Shown here: one piece after another, positions 1-7,226 of the stretch
Numbering within the stretch: position 1 is the stretch's first letter
Layout of the letters: each line of letters opens with the position of its first letter
Assembly: GCA_944325235.1 (NCBI GenBank)
Contig: CALUZE010000038.1
Coordinates: 1 to 9,880 of the forward strand
DNA length: 9,880 bases
Direction: 5' to 3'
Origin: an uncultured Elusimicrobiales bacterium
Lineage (GTDB): Bacteria > Elusimicrobiota > Elusimicrobia > Elusimicrobiales > Elusimicrobiaceae
The notes under the pieces: generated by a model
The model's database searches: none
Seen by the model: the letters and a program-made list of their open reading frames with translations, nothing else
Told to the model about the DNA's origin: nothing
Position numbers and translations under genes: made by a program

Positions 1-23
1 CATTACGCGAAGAAACCAACTCA

Positions 24-29
24 AGAGGA
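24..29 (+). promoter_or_regulatory. Ribosome binding site of valS
   Basis: AGAGGA lies 6 bases before the ATG at 36 and supports that start. Bases 1-23 show no recognisable promoter or gene end. A T-box leader, if present, would lie outside the window. Confidence 0.7.
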
Positions 30-35
30 CTTACC

Positions 36-2747
36 ATGTTACCCAAAGCGTATGAACCGCAGGAAGTAGAACAAAAACTCGCGGACAAATGGCAAAAAGC
101 CAAACTGTTCGCCGCCAAAGCCGATAAAACCAAAAAACCCTTTGTTATTGTTATCCCACCGCCCAACATTACGGGTGCCCTGCATATGGGGCACGCCTCC
201 ACCAACACCTTGCAGGATGTGTTAATCCGCGCCCACCGTATGTTTGGCGAAGACGCCTACTGGGTGCCGGGCACGGACCACGGCGGCATTGCCACCCAAA
301 ACGTGATTGAAAAGAAACTCGCCAAGGAACAGCACAAATCCCGCCACGACTTGGGGCGCGAAGCCTTTGTGCAGACCGTGTGGGATTGGTACCACGAATG
401 CGGCAACGCCATTTTCAACCAGTTCCGCAAAATGGGCTGGAGCTTGGATTTATCCGACATTCGCTTTACGATGGACGAAAAACGCGCCAAAGCCGTATAC
501 GAATGCTTCCGCCAATGGTGGGACAAAAAATACATTTACCGCGGCAAACGCTTAATCAACTGGTGCGTGCGCTGTTCTACCGCCCTGTCCGATATTGAGG
601 TGGAACACGAACAGCACGCCGGCAAATTGTGGTATCTGCGCTACAAAGGCGAAGACGGCTCGGACGGCATTGTGATTGCCACCACCCGCCCCGAAACCAT
701 CTACGCCGACGCCGCCATCGCCGTCAACCCCAAGGACGAACGCTACAAAAATATGGTGGGCAAAAAAGTCATCATCCCGCTCGCCAACCGCGCCATCCCG
801 ATTATTGCCGACGAAGCCGTAGAACTGGGCTTTGGTACCGGCGCCTTAAAAATCACCCCGGCGCACGACGCGACCGACTACGAAGTCGGCCAGCGCCACA
901 ACCTGCCCATTATGACGGTCATCAACGACAAGGGCAAGATGATTAACTGCCCCGAAAAATACCTGGGGATGGACCGCGAAGTCTGCCGCAAGGAAACCGT
1001 GAAAGATTTGGACGCCGCGGGTCTTTTGGTAAAAGAAGAAAAATACAACAACGCCGTTTCCACCTGCTACCGCTGCCACAGCGCCATTGAACCGTTTATG
1101 AGCGAGCAGTGGTTTGTGAAAATGGACGAACTGGCCAAACCCGCTATTGAAGCCGCCGAATCCGGCGCGCTGCAATTCCACCCGGCCAACTGGAAAAACC
1201 CGTTTGTAAACTGGCTGAAAAACATCCAGGATTGGTGCATTTCGCGCCAGATTTGGTGGGGGCACCGCATTCCGGTGTGGTACTGCCGCCACTGCAGCGC
1301 AAAAGGCCTCACTTTTGCCACCGACCAACAAGGGCACGAACAACTGACCAAAGTTTCGTTTGAAGACGGCGCCAAGCCGATTGTTTCGTACGACAAGCCG
1401 GAAAAATGCCCCATTTGCGGCGGGCACGATTTGGTGCAGGACCCTGATGTGCTGGATACGTGGTTCTCGTCTGCGTTGTGGCCGATGTCCGTCTTCGGCT
1501 GGCCCGAAAAAACCCCGGAAATGGAACACTTTTATCCCACCAGCGTCATGGTCACCGGGTACGAAATTTTGTACCTGTGGGTAGCCCGCATGGTAATGAC
1601 CGGCCTGGCGTTCACCGGCAAGCTGCCGTTTAAAGACGTGTACTTAAACGGTATCGTGCGCGATAAACACGGGCAGAAAATGTCCAAATCCAAGGGCAAC
1701 GTCATTGACCCCTTGGATATGACGGCCAAATACGGCACGGACGCGGTGCGCTTTTCGCTGCTTATGCAGGCGGTGCCCAGCAAGGATATTCCGTATTCCG
1801 AAGAAAGCATCACCGGGGCGCGCAACTTCTGCAACAAGCTCTACAACGCCTCCCGCTTTATTTTGATGAATATGGAAGGCATCCAAGGCCCGCTGCCTAT
1901 GCCCACCGACATTACCGAACTGGCCGACAAGTGGATTTTGGACCGCTTTAACAACGCCATTAAAGTCGCGCGCGAAGGCATTTTAAAGTACAACCTCGCG
2001 CTGACGGCCAACACGCTGTACCACTTCCTGTGGGGCGACTTCTGCGACTGGTACGTGGAACTGGCCAAGCAGCGCTTCCAAACCGCCGAAAAAGAAAAAG
2101 TGATGGCGCTGTGCGTCAACATTCTCTACGGCACGTTAAAAGCGCTCCACCCGTTGATTCCGTTCATCACCGAGGAAATCGCTTCTTCCCTGCGCCCGTA
2201 CGTAGGCGAAACCGAAGAATTCCTGCTCAACCAATCTTACCCGCAGGTCAACCCGGCCTGGGGGGATAAAGAAGCCGTGCGCAAAATGGAAATTATCCAG
2301 GGCGTCACGCGCGAAATCCGCACCATCCGCGCGCAGTTTAACGTGCCGCCGGGGCTCAAGATTTCCGCCGTGCTCACCGCCAAGGACGAAGCGGATCTGG
2401 CCGTTGTAAAAGAATACGAAGGCTACATCAAACTGATGGCCAAGGCCGACAAGCTGGACATCGGTGTGAACCTGGCCAAGCCCAAACAAACGGCCACGGC
2501 CGTGTTTGAAAACATCGCCATTTACGTTCCTTTAACGGGCTTAATTGACTTTGAAAAAGAAAGAAAACGCCTGGAAAAGGACCTCGCCGCCGCCAAAGCC
2601 AACATTGCTTCGCGCGAAGCGCGCCTGGCGCAGGAAAACTTTATCAAGCACGCGCCCAAAGAACAAATTGAAAAAACAAAAGCCGAATTAGCCGCCGCCA
2701 AGCTGGCTTTGGCGCAGGTAACGGCTTCGCTGGAGGATTTAGCCTAA
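36..2747 (+). CDS. valS: Valyl-tRNA synthetase (ValRS)
   Basis: Charges tRNA-Val with valine in the cytoplasm and hydrolyses mischarged Thr-tRNA-Val. It is a class I synthetase of 903 residues, full length for bacterial ValRS. Visible motifs: the HIGH-type signature HMGH at residues 50-53 after PPPNITGAL; the CP1 editing domain with TTRPET and the GTGALKITPAHD block; and the KMSKS loop at 548-552 followed by KGNVIDP. Four CxxC pairs (177/180, 344/347, 417/420, 458/461) look like zinc knuckles. The last 68 residues or so are rich in Lys, Glu and Ala and form the C-terminal coiled coil typical of ValRS rather than IleRS or LeuRS. The ATG at 36 is preceded by AGAGGA at 24-29 with 6-base spacing. 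The stop codon overlaps the start of the downstream peptidase gene by one base, so the two are co-transcribed. No damage seen. Confidence 0.98.
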   Translation: MLPKAYEPQEVEQKLADKWQKAKLFAAKADKTKKPFVIVIPPPNITGALHMGHASTNTLQDVLIRAHRMFGEDAYWVPGTDHGGIATQNVIEKKLAKEQHKSRHDLGREAFVQTVWDWYHECGNAIFNQFRKMGWSLDLSDIRFTMDEKRAKAVYECFRQWWDKKYIYRGKRLINWCVRCSTALSDIEVEHEQHAGKLWYLRYKGEDGSDGIVIATTRPETIYADAAIAVNPKDERYKNMVGKKVIIPLANRAIPIIADEAVELGFGTGALKITPAHDATDYEVGQRHNLPIMTVINDKGKMINCPEKYLGMDREVCRKETVKDLDAAGLLVKEEKYNNAVSTCYRCHSAIEPFMSEQWFVKMDELAKPAIEAAESGALQFHPANWKNPFVNWLKNIQDWCISRQIWWGHRIPVWYCRHCSAKGLTFATDQQGHEQLTKVSFEDGAKPIVSYDKPEKCPICGGHDLVQDPDVLDTWFSSALWPMSVFGWPEKTPEMEHFYPTSVMVTGYEILYLWVARMVMTGLAFTGKLPFKDVYLNGIVRDKHGQKMSKSKGNVIDPLDMTAKYGTDAVRFSLLMQAVPSKDIPYSEESITGARNFCNKLYNASRFILMNMEGIQGPLPMPTDITELADKWILDRFNNAIKVAREGILKYNLALTANTLYHFLWGDFCDWYVELAKQRFQTAEKEKVMALCVNILYGTLKALHPLIPFITEEIASSLRPYVGETEEFLLNQSYPQVNPAWGDKEAVRKMEIIQGVTREIRTIRAQFNVPPGLKISAVLTAKDEADLAVVKEYEGYIKLMAKADKLDIGVNLAKPKQTATAVFENIAIYVPLTGLIDFEKERKRLEKDLAAAKANIASREARLAQENFIKHAPKEQIEKTKAELAAAKLALAQVTASLEDLA

Positions 2748-4117
2748 TGAACAAACTCCTTAAAACCGCCGCGCTGGCGGCCGCCGCGCTTTTGCCGCTG
2801 GCGGCTACGGCGCAGGATATGGATTGGAAATCCGTCACCCGCTACGATAAAGCCGAGGCCAAAAAACAACTGACCGAACGCTTTACCAAGTACGTCACGT
2901 ACGACACCCAATCCAGCGACAAAACGGACAAAGTCCCCAGCACGCCCGGCCAAACCAAACTGGCCAAAGCGCTGGCCAAGGAGCTCAAAAAGAACGGCGC
3001 CAAAAACGTGCAGGTGGACAAGTATTCCATCGTCACAGCGGAAATTCCGGCAAACACCGCGGCCAACGCCCCGGTGATTGCCTTCCTGGCGCATATGGAC
3101 ACGGCGCTGGAAGCCTCCGGCAAGGACGTCAACCCCCAGGTACATACCAACTACCAGGGGGGCGATATCGTCATCAATGCCGAGCAAAACCTCCGCTTAA
3201 CGCCGGCCAACTCCCCCCAGCTGGCGCGCGCCCGCGGGCACGACATCATCACCGCCTCGGGCAATACGCTTTTGGGGGCGGACGATAAAACCGGCGTAGC
3301 CATCATTATGACGCTGGTCCAGTTCCTCTACGACCACCCGGAAATGCAGCACGGGACGATTAAAATCGCCTTCACGCCGGATGAAGAAACCGGCGCCGGC
3401 GTGGAAAAATTTGACGTGGCTTCCTTCGGCGCCGATTACGCCTACACCGTAGACGGCGGCGACCTGGGGCAGCTGACCAACGAAACCTTCAACGCCAAGG
3501 CGTTCACCGCCGTGTTTGAAGGGATGCGCGCCGTCCACCCCGGCGAAGCGATGAACTCGGCTTTTTCGGATAACGTGCTGATGGCGTCGGACTTTCACAC
3601 CCTGCTCCCCCGCCACCGCCGGCCCGAAACCACGGCGGACCGCCGCGGGTTCATTCTGGTGGACTCCATCACCACCCAGGGGGACCGCACCGAAGTGAAA
3701 GGCATCATTCGCGCTTTCTCGGACGAAGAAACGCAGGACCTCGTCAACGAAGTCACCCGGGCGTTCAACACCGTAAAAGGAATGAACTACAAAGGCAAAA
3801 ATTTCGCCCTGACCATTACGGACCAATATAAAAATATGAAAGCAGTCCTGCCGGAACAAATGGTTTCGCTGGCGCAGCTGGCCATGCAAAGCGAAGACGT
3901 CACCCCCGTTTTGACGGCCGCGCGCGGCGGGACGGACGGGTCCACGCTTTCCTTTATGGGCCTGCCCACGCCGGACATTTTTGCCGGGCAGTACAACATC
4001 CACAGCACGCTGGAATATGCCGATGTGGACGTGATGGAAGCGTCCCTGCGCACGCTGCTGCGGCTAACGTCGCTGTGGAGTATGCAGCAAACGCAGCCGG
4101 CGGCCTCCGCCGAATAG
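2747..4117 (+). CDS. pepT: Exported peptidase T-like tripeptidase (M20B)
   Basis: Probably removes N-terminal residues from tripeptides using two zinc ions. Family M20B, 456 residues, against about 410 for cytoplasmic PepT; the extra length is an N-terminal Sec signal peptide (MNKLLK, an Ala/Leu-rich core, ATA|Q near residue 22). Export to the periplasm is inferred from this. Metal and catalytic residues are all present: H116 and D118 in AHMD, D179/D180 in LLGADDK, E213/E214 in PDEETG, D236 in TVDGG and H419 in NIHS. The PepT-specific blocks VHPGEA, RGGTDGS (393-399) and GLPTPDIFAG are also intact, which separates it from other M20 peptidases. The start codon overlaps the valS stop (TAATG), with GGAGG at 2732-2736 as ribosome-binding site, so translation is likely coupled to valS. 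A hairpin terminator follows. Tripeptide specificity is inferred from the family. Confidence 0.9.
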   Translation: MNKLLKTAALAAAALLPLAATAQDMDWKSVTRYDKAEAKKQLTERFTKYVTYDTQSSDKTDKVPSTPGQTKLAKALAKELKKNGAKNVQVDKYSIVTAEIPANTAANAPVIAFLAHMDTALEASGKDVNPQVHTNYQGGDIVINAEQNLRLTPANSPQLARARGHDIITASGNTLLGADDKTGVAIIMTLVQFLYDHPEMQHGTIKIAFTPDEETGAGVEKFDVASFGADYAYTVDGGDLGQLTNETFNAKAFTAVFEGMRAVHPGEAMNSAFSDNVLMASDFHTLLPRHRRPETTADRRGFILVDSITTQGDRTEVKGIIRAFSDEETQDLVNEVTRAFNTVKGMNYKGKNFALTITDQYKNMKAVLPEQMVSLAQLAMQSEDVTPVLTAARGGTDGSTLSFMGLPTPDIFAGQYNIHSTLEYADVDVMEASLRTLLRLTSLWSMQQTQPAASAE

Positions 4118-4135
4118 TTTAAACGTCGTTTTCCC

Positions 4136-4163
4136 CGCCCGTCCCGTAAAGGACGGGCGTTTT
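4136..4163 (+). terminator. Rho-independent terminator after first pepT
   Basis: A perfect 9-bp GC-rich stem (4136-4144 with 4151-4159) encloses a 6-base loop CGTAAA and is followed by TTTT at 4160-4163. It lies 18 bases after the stop of the first peptidase T-like gene and would end the valS-pepT transcript. The T-tract is short, so some read-through is possible. Confidence 0.85.
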
Positions 4164-4230
4164 AATGGCCTCACGGCAAGCCCGTCGCGGCCGGATTCAA
4201 GGCCTATTTAGAACCTGGGCCCTTTGGCCC

Positions 4231-4260
4231 TTGCGGAATTTTGCCACAGATTCATAAAAT
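4231..4260 (+). promoter_or_regulatory. Possible promoter of the second pepT-like gene
   Basis: The stretch before the second peptidase gene turns AT-rich. TTGCGG (4231-4236) and TAAAAT (4255-4260) could be -35 and -10 boxes with an 18-base spacer. A second TAAAAT at 4260-4265 makes the exact -10 uncertain, and the -35 matches poorly. The preceding terminator implies that a promoter is needed here. The rest of the 4118-4292 gap holds only that terminator and a small GC hairpin. Confidence 0.35.
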
Positions 4261-4280
4261 AAAATAGAAGTTACATCACA

Positions 4281-4287
4281 AAAGGAG
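4281..4287 (+). promoter_or_regulatory. Ribosome binding site of the second pepT-like gene
   Basis: AAAGGAG sits 5 bases before ATG 4293 and 11 bases before ATG 4299. The shorter spacing slightly favours 4293, but both starts are usable. Confidence 0.65.
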
Positions 4288-4292
4288 CCCTT

Positions 4293-5678
4293 ATGCAAAT
4301 GAAAAAGTTATTTGCCGTACTGTCCGTATTTGTATTCGGTGCCTCGTTTGCAAGCCAAGCCTATGCAACCGTTGCCGCCCCTTATGAACGCACGTACGTG
4401 AAATCCTCCGTGCGGGAAAATATCGGCCGCCAAAACACCAAGCTGGCCGCCAAATACCGCGCTGCCATGTTAAACCGCTTTCTGCACTACACCACCTATG
4501 ACAGCCAAAGCAGCGACGCGGTAGCCATCACGCCGGAACAAATTGAAACCGCCAAAAAATTATACGCGGAAATCCAAAAATTCGGGTTCAAAACCCTGCT
4601 GACCAAGAACTACTATATTTATGTGGAAATTCCTTCCAACGTAAATTGGAAGACCCCCACCCTGGGCTTTAGCTGCCACTACGACACCACCCCCGACATT
4701 TTAGGCAAAGGCATCAAGGCCCAAAAAATTGAAAAATACGACGGCAAACCGATTCAACTCAAAAACGGCCACGTGTTAAGCACCGAAACCGACCCGTATT
4801 TAAAACAGATGATCGGCAAAACCATCGTCACTTCCGACGGCACCACCATGCTCTCGGCCGACGATAAAGCCGGCGTATCCGTGCTGGTCACGCTGATCCA
4901 AACCCTGGCGGAAAATCCGTCCAAAAAGCACGGTAAAATCCAAGTGGTCATTACGCCCAACGAAGACGTGGGCCGCTCGGCCGATTTTATTGAAGAAACC
5001 CCCTACCACCCCGACATCGCCTTTGACTTTGACGGCGGCGTAAACGGGGAAGTGGTCGTGGGCAACTTTAACGCGGAAAAAGTGGTCTACAAAGTCCACG
5101 GCGTAAACGGGCACCAGTCCATGGCGGCCGAAAACGGCTACCGCAACGCCTGGAAACCCGCCTGCGAATTGGGTGCCGCCTGCGCCCAGGAACAATGGCT
5201 GCCCAACAACAGCACCGGCAAACAGGGCTATGTGGAACTGCACCATATGGATATGAGCGACAACCAGGTAAACGTAGCCGAGCTGGACTTCCGCCTGCGC
5301 GATTTTAACCAGCAGAACATTGAAAACTGGAAACAATACGCCGACAGCGTAGCCAACAAAATCAGCGACCAGTTTGGCGTGAAGATTGAACGCGAAGTCG
5401 TAAAACAATACGGCAACGTGGCCGAAAACATTCACCCGCAAGCCCGCCAAGTCGTGACCAACGCCCTTAAAAACGCCGGCGTAACTCCCAACTTTAAAGA
5501 AGAACGCGCGGGCACGACGGCCTCTATGTTGATGCTCAAGCTGGGCAACGGCGCTTACACGCTGTTCACGGGTCAGAACAACCCGCACGCGTTTACGGAA
5601 TGGCTGAGCGAAGAAGATATGTACAAGGCTTTCCTCGTGGCGCTGAACTTGACTGACGAAGTCGTCATGATGAAATAA
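4293..5678 (+). CDS. Second exported peptidase T-like M20 peptidase, divergent paralog
   Basis: A secreted M20 metallopeptidase of 461 residues related to peptidase T. The N-terminus is a Sec signal peptide with a Lys pair, a hydrophobic core and a likely cut after AYA near residue 26. M20 landmarks are H129/D131 in CHYD, D190 in SADDK, E224-D225 in PNEDVG, D247 in DFDGG and H432 in NNPHAF. The usual Glu-Glu pair is Glu-Asp here, and the RGGTDGS block of its neighbour reads RAGTTAS (405-411). The metal site therefore looks usable, but substrate binding has probably changed. The start at 4293 has AAAGGAG at 4281-4287 with 5-base spacing; the ATG at 4299 (MKKLF) is an alternative that loses two residues. 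Its stop lies 15 bases before rdgB, suggesting an operon. Peptidase fold is certain; tripeptidase specificity is not. Confidence 0.85.
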   Translation: MQMKKLFAVLSVFVFGASFASQAYATVAAPYERTYVKSSVRENIGRQNTKLAAKYRAAMLNRFLHYTTYDSQSSDAVAITPEQIETAKKLYAEIQKFGFKTLLTKNYYIYVEIPSNVNWKTPTLGFSCHYDTTPDILGKGIKAQKIEKYDGKPIQLKNGHVLSTETDPYLKQMIGKTIVTSDGTTMLSADDKAGVSVLVTLIQTLAENPSKKHGKIQVVITPNEDVGRSADFIEETPYHPDIAFDFDGGVNGEVVVGNFNAEKVVYKVHGVNGHQSMAAENGYRNAWKPACELGAACAQEQWLPNNSTGKQGYVELHHMDMSDNQVNVAELDFRLRDFNQQNIENWKQYADSVANKISDQFGVKIEREVVKQYGNVAENIHPQARQVVTNALKNAGVTPNFKEERAGTTASMLMLKLGNGAYTLFTGQNNPHAFTEWLSEEDMYKAFLVALNLTDEVVMMK

Positions 5679-5693
5679 AGGCCTTTGCACCGT

Positions 5694-6308
5694 ATGAAAA
5701 TTTTAATCGCCACGGGCAATCCGCATAAGTTCCAGGAACTGATGGGCATCCTGCCGACCCAATTAAAAAACGGCACGCCCATTGAATATGTCAGCTTAAA
5801 GGACTTTAACGGACTTACTCTCCCGCCGGAAACGGGCAACACGCTGGAAGACAACGCCGAGATAAAAGCCGTTTACGCCGCGCGGGAAAGCGGGCTGCCC
5901 GCCGTATCGGACGATACGGGCCTGGAAGTGAAATTTTTGCACGGTGCCCCCGGCGTGCATACCGCCCGCTACGCAGGCGAACACGCCGACGCGGATGACA
6001 ACAACCGCAAGCTTTTGGCCGCCTTGGAAGGGCAGCTCCTGCCCGCCCGGGCGGCTTGTTTCCGCACCGTGGCGTGCCTGGCCACCCCGCAAGGGCGCGT
6101 GCAAACGTTTGACGGCACGCTGGACGGATATATCGGCTTCGGCTACCGGGGCGAAAACGGCTTCGGTTATGATCCGATTTTCCTGGTAGGGAACACCCAA
6201 AAAACGTTGGCGGAACTGCCCGAACGGGAAAAGAACAAAATCAGCCACCGCGCCAAAGCGTTTAAAAAACTGGCAGACCACCTGGTACTGCTTAAAGACC
6301 GGAAATAA
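5694..6308 (+). CDS. rdgB: RdgB/HAM1 non-canonical purine NTP pyrophosphatase
   Basis: Hydrolyses dITP, ITP and XTP to the monophosphate and pyrophosphate, keeping deaminated purines out of DNA and RNA; cytoplasmic and Mg-dependent. With the ATG at 5694 the protein has 204 residues, normal for the family, and begins MKILIATGNPHK, the expected N-terminus. Further signatures: SDDTGLEV (72-79) carrying the catalytic Asp pair, PGVHTARYAGE (86-96; Ser is more common than Thr before Ala-Arg), GENGFGYDPIF (153-163) and the base-recognition SHR at 184-186. The frame is open upstream to a TTG at 5685, but that would put only 3 bases between the AAAGG motif (5677-5681) and the start and would add MHR before the conserved N-terminus; I chose 5694. 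It follows the peptidase gene by 15 bases and has a terminator 17 bases after its stop. Confidence 0.95.
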   Translation: MKILIATGNPHKFQELMGILPTQLKNGTPIEYVSLKDFNGLTLPPETGNTLEDNAEIKAVYAARESGLPAVSDDTGLEVKFLHGAPGVHTARYAGEHADADDNNRKLLAALEGQLLPARAACFRTVACLATPQGRVQTFDGTLDGYIGFGYRGENGFGYDPIFLVGNTQKTLAELPEREKNKISHRAKAFKKLADHLVLLKDRK

Positions 6309-6325
6309 TTTAGGACTCCTACAAA

Positions 6326-6358
6326 TAAAAATCCCCCGGCTAAACCGGGGGATTTTTA
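6326..6358. terminator. Bidirectional terminator between convergent genes
   Basis: A perfect 14-bp inverted repeat (6326-6339 and 6345-6358) with a 5-base loop CTAAA. The stem core is CCCCCGG/CCGGGGG and its outer parts are AAAAA and TTTTT, so on either strand the GC stem is followed by a U-tract. It lies 17 bases after the rdgB stop and 19 bases after the prepilin peptidase stop on the other strand, so it can end both transcripts. Confidence 0.93.
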
Positions 6359-6377
6359 TGGGCTTAAAACAACGGGA

Positions 6378-7160
6378 TTACAGCTCTATCACCAGCATAG
6401 CGGGCGTAATTAAATAGAACAAATTAATAAGCGCCCCCAAACTTAAAAACGGCCCGAAGGGAATGGCATCCCCGCCTTTTTTGCCTTTAAAAAGCATTAA
6501 AAACAGTGCGTAAATCAAACCGAAAAAGGACGCAAAGACAATCGTGGTAATCACGCCTTGCCAGCCAATCAACGCGCCCACGCCGCCCATCAGTTTCACG
6601 TCGCCGCCGCCCATGGCTTCCTTTTTAAACATCCACGTCCCGATCAGCGCAATGGCCAGCACGCCAAACAGCCCGACGGCCGCCCCGATCAAAGAGGATA
6701 ATTCCTTCTGCCACCATACGCCGTCAAAATTCGGGTTCAGCCACGCAAACGCCAACCCCAGCACAATCAGCCCCAGCGAAAAGCGGTCCGGAATAATCAT
6801 CAGTTCCAGGTCAATCACGGACAAGATAATCAGCGCATACACCGCCACAATCACCACAAACGCCCACGCGCTCAAACCAAAGCGCCACACGCACAGCCAC
6901 GTCAGCACTGCAGTCAGCAGTTCCACCAGCGGGTACTGGATGGAAATCGGCTTTTTGCAATGGCGGCATTTGCCCAGCAAAAACAAATAGCTAAATACCG
7001 GGATATTGTCGTAGCATTTGATATGGGCGTTGCAATGCGGGCAGAAAGACGGCGGCCATACAATGGATTTATCCCGCGGAATGCGGTAAATGCAAACATT
7101 TAAAAAACTGCCGAAAAGCAAACCAAAAATAAAAGCAAAACACAAAATTAGCGTATCCAT
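6378..7160 (-). CDS. Prepilin peptidase / leader peptidase (A24A, PilD/GspO type)
   Basis: An inner-membrane aspartic protease that cleaves the short leader of type IV prepilins and pseudopilins after Gly and, in this bifunctional class, N-methylates the new N-terminal residue. The 260 residues contain about eight hydrophobic segments. N-terminal features are GSFLNV (17-22) and two CxxC pairs, C40/C43 and C65/C68, the zinc-binding cytoplasmic domain seen in full-length PilD enzymes. Catalytic aspartates are D117 in IDLELMIIPD and D187 in GGGDVKLMGG. ATG at 7160 is preceded by AGGAG with 4-base spacing. It lies 66 bases downstream of a pseudopilin gene, its likely substrate, but a terminator intervenes. 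Whether it serves type IV pili, type II secretion or both cannot be told from this window. Confidence 0.96.
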   Translation of the reverse strand: MDTLILCFAFIFGLLFGSFLNVCIYRIPRDKSIVWPPSFCPHCNAHIKCYDNIPVFSYLFLLGKCRHCKKPISIQYPLVELLTAVLTWLCVWRFGLSAWAFVVIVAVYALIILSVIDLELMIIPDRFSLGLIVLGLAFAWLNPNFDGVWWQKELSSLIGAAVGLFGVLAIALIGTWMFKKEAMGGGDVKLMGGVGALIGWQGVITTIVFASFFGLIYALFLMLFKGKKGGDAIPFGPFLSLGALINLFYLITPAMLVIEL

Positions 7161-7172
7161 AATTCTCCTGCG

Positions 7173-7187
7173 GCCCCGCTGCGGGGC
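7173..7187 (-). other. Small GC hairpin next to the prepilin peptidase ribosome-binding site
   Basis: GCCCC and GGGGC (7173-7177 and 7183-7187) can pair around a 5-base loop, directly upstream of AGGAG at 7165-7169 on the minus strand. It is short but pure GC. It could affect translation of the prepilin peptidase or protect the end of a processed transcript; chance is also possible. Confidence 0.35.
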
Positions 7188-7194
7188 GTAAGAT

Positions 7195-7221
7195 AAAAAA
7201 CCCCCGCCCGAAAAGCGGGGG
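7195..7221 (-). terminator. Rho-independent terminator after the pseudopilin gene
   Basis: Read on the minus strand, CCCCCGC and GCGGGGG (7221-7215 and 7207-7201) form a 7-bp GC stem around a 7-base loop, followed by six Ts at 7200-7195. It starts 5 bases after the pseudopilin stop. It should end most transcripts before the prepilin peptidase gene, leaving that gene dependent on read-through. Confidence 0.9.
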
Positions 7222-7226
7222 TAAGA

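Noticed and set aside
405..411. Possibility that the second peptidase T-like protein is a pseudogene because of its changed motifs (region 4293-5678)
   Set aside because: The frame is intact over 461 codons, has a good ribosome-binding site and signal peptide, and keeps acidic or His residues at every metal position; the coordinates given here are residue numbers of the RAGTTAS block.
846..1529. A 227-codon minus-strand frame inside valS
   Set aside because: Antisense shadow of conserved valS sequence; no domain and no ribosome-binding site.
3197..4003. A 268-codon minus-strand frame inside the first peptidase T-like gene
   Set aside because: Antisense shadow with skewed composition (Gly, Arg, Val, His) opposite intact catalytic motifs.
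4217..4230. Small inverted repeat GGGCC/GGCCC in the gap before the second peptidase gene
   Set aside because: Only 5 bp with a 4-base loop and no T-tract; could be chance in GC-rich DNA and has no clear role.
4800..5690. A 296-codon minus-strand frame inside the second peptidase T-like gene
   Set aside because: Antisense shadow; the sense frame has a signal peptide, a ribosome-binding site and M20 motifs.
5685..5693. TTG start for rdgB adding three residues
   Set aside because: It would be only 3 bases from the AAAGG motif, and the family normally begins MKILIATGN, matching ATG 5694.
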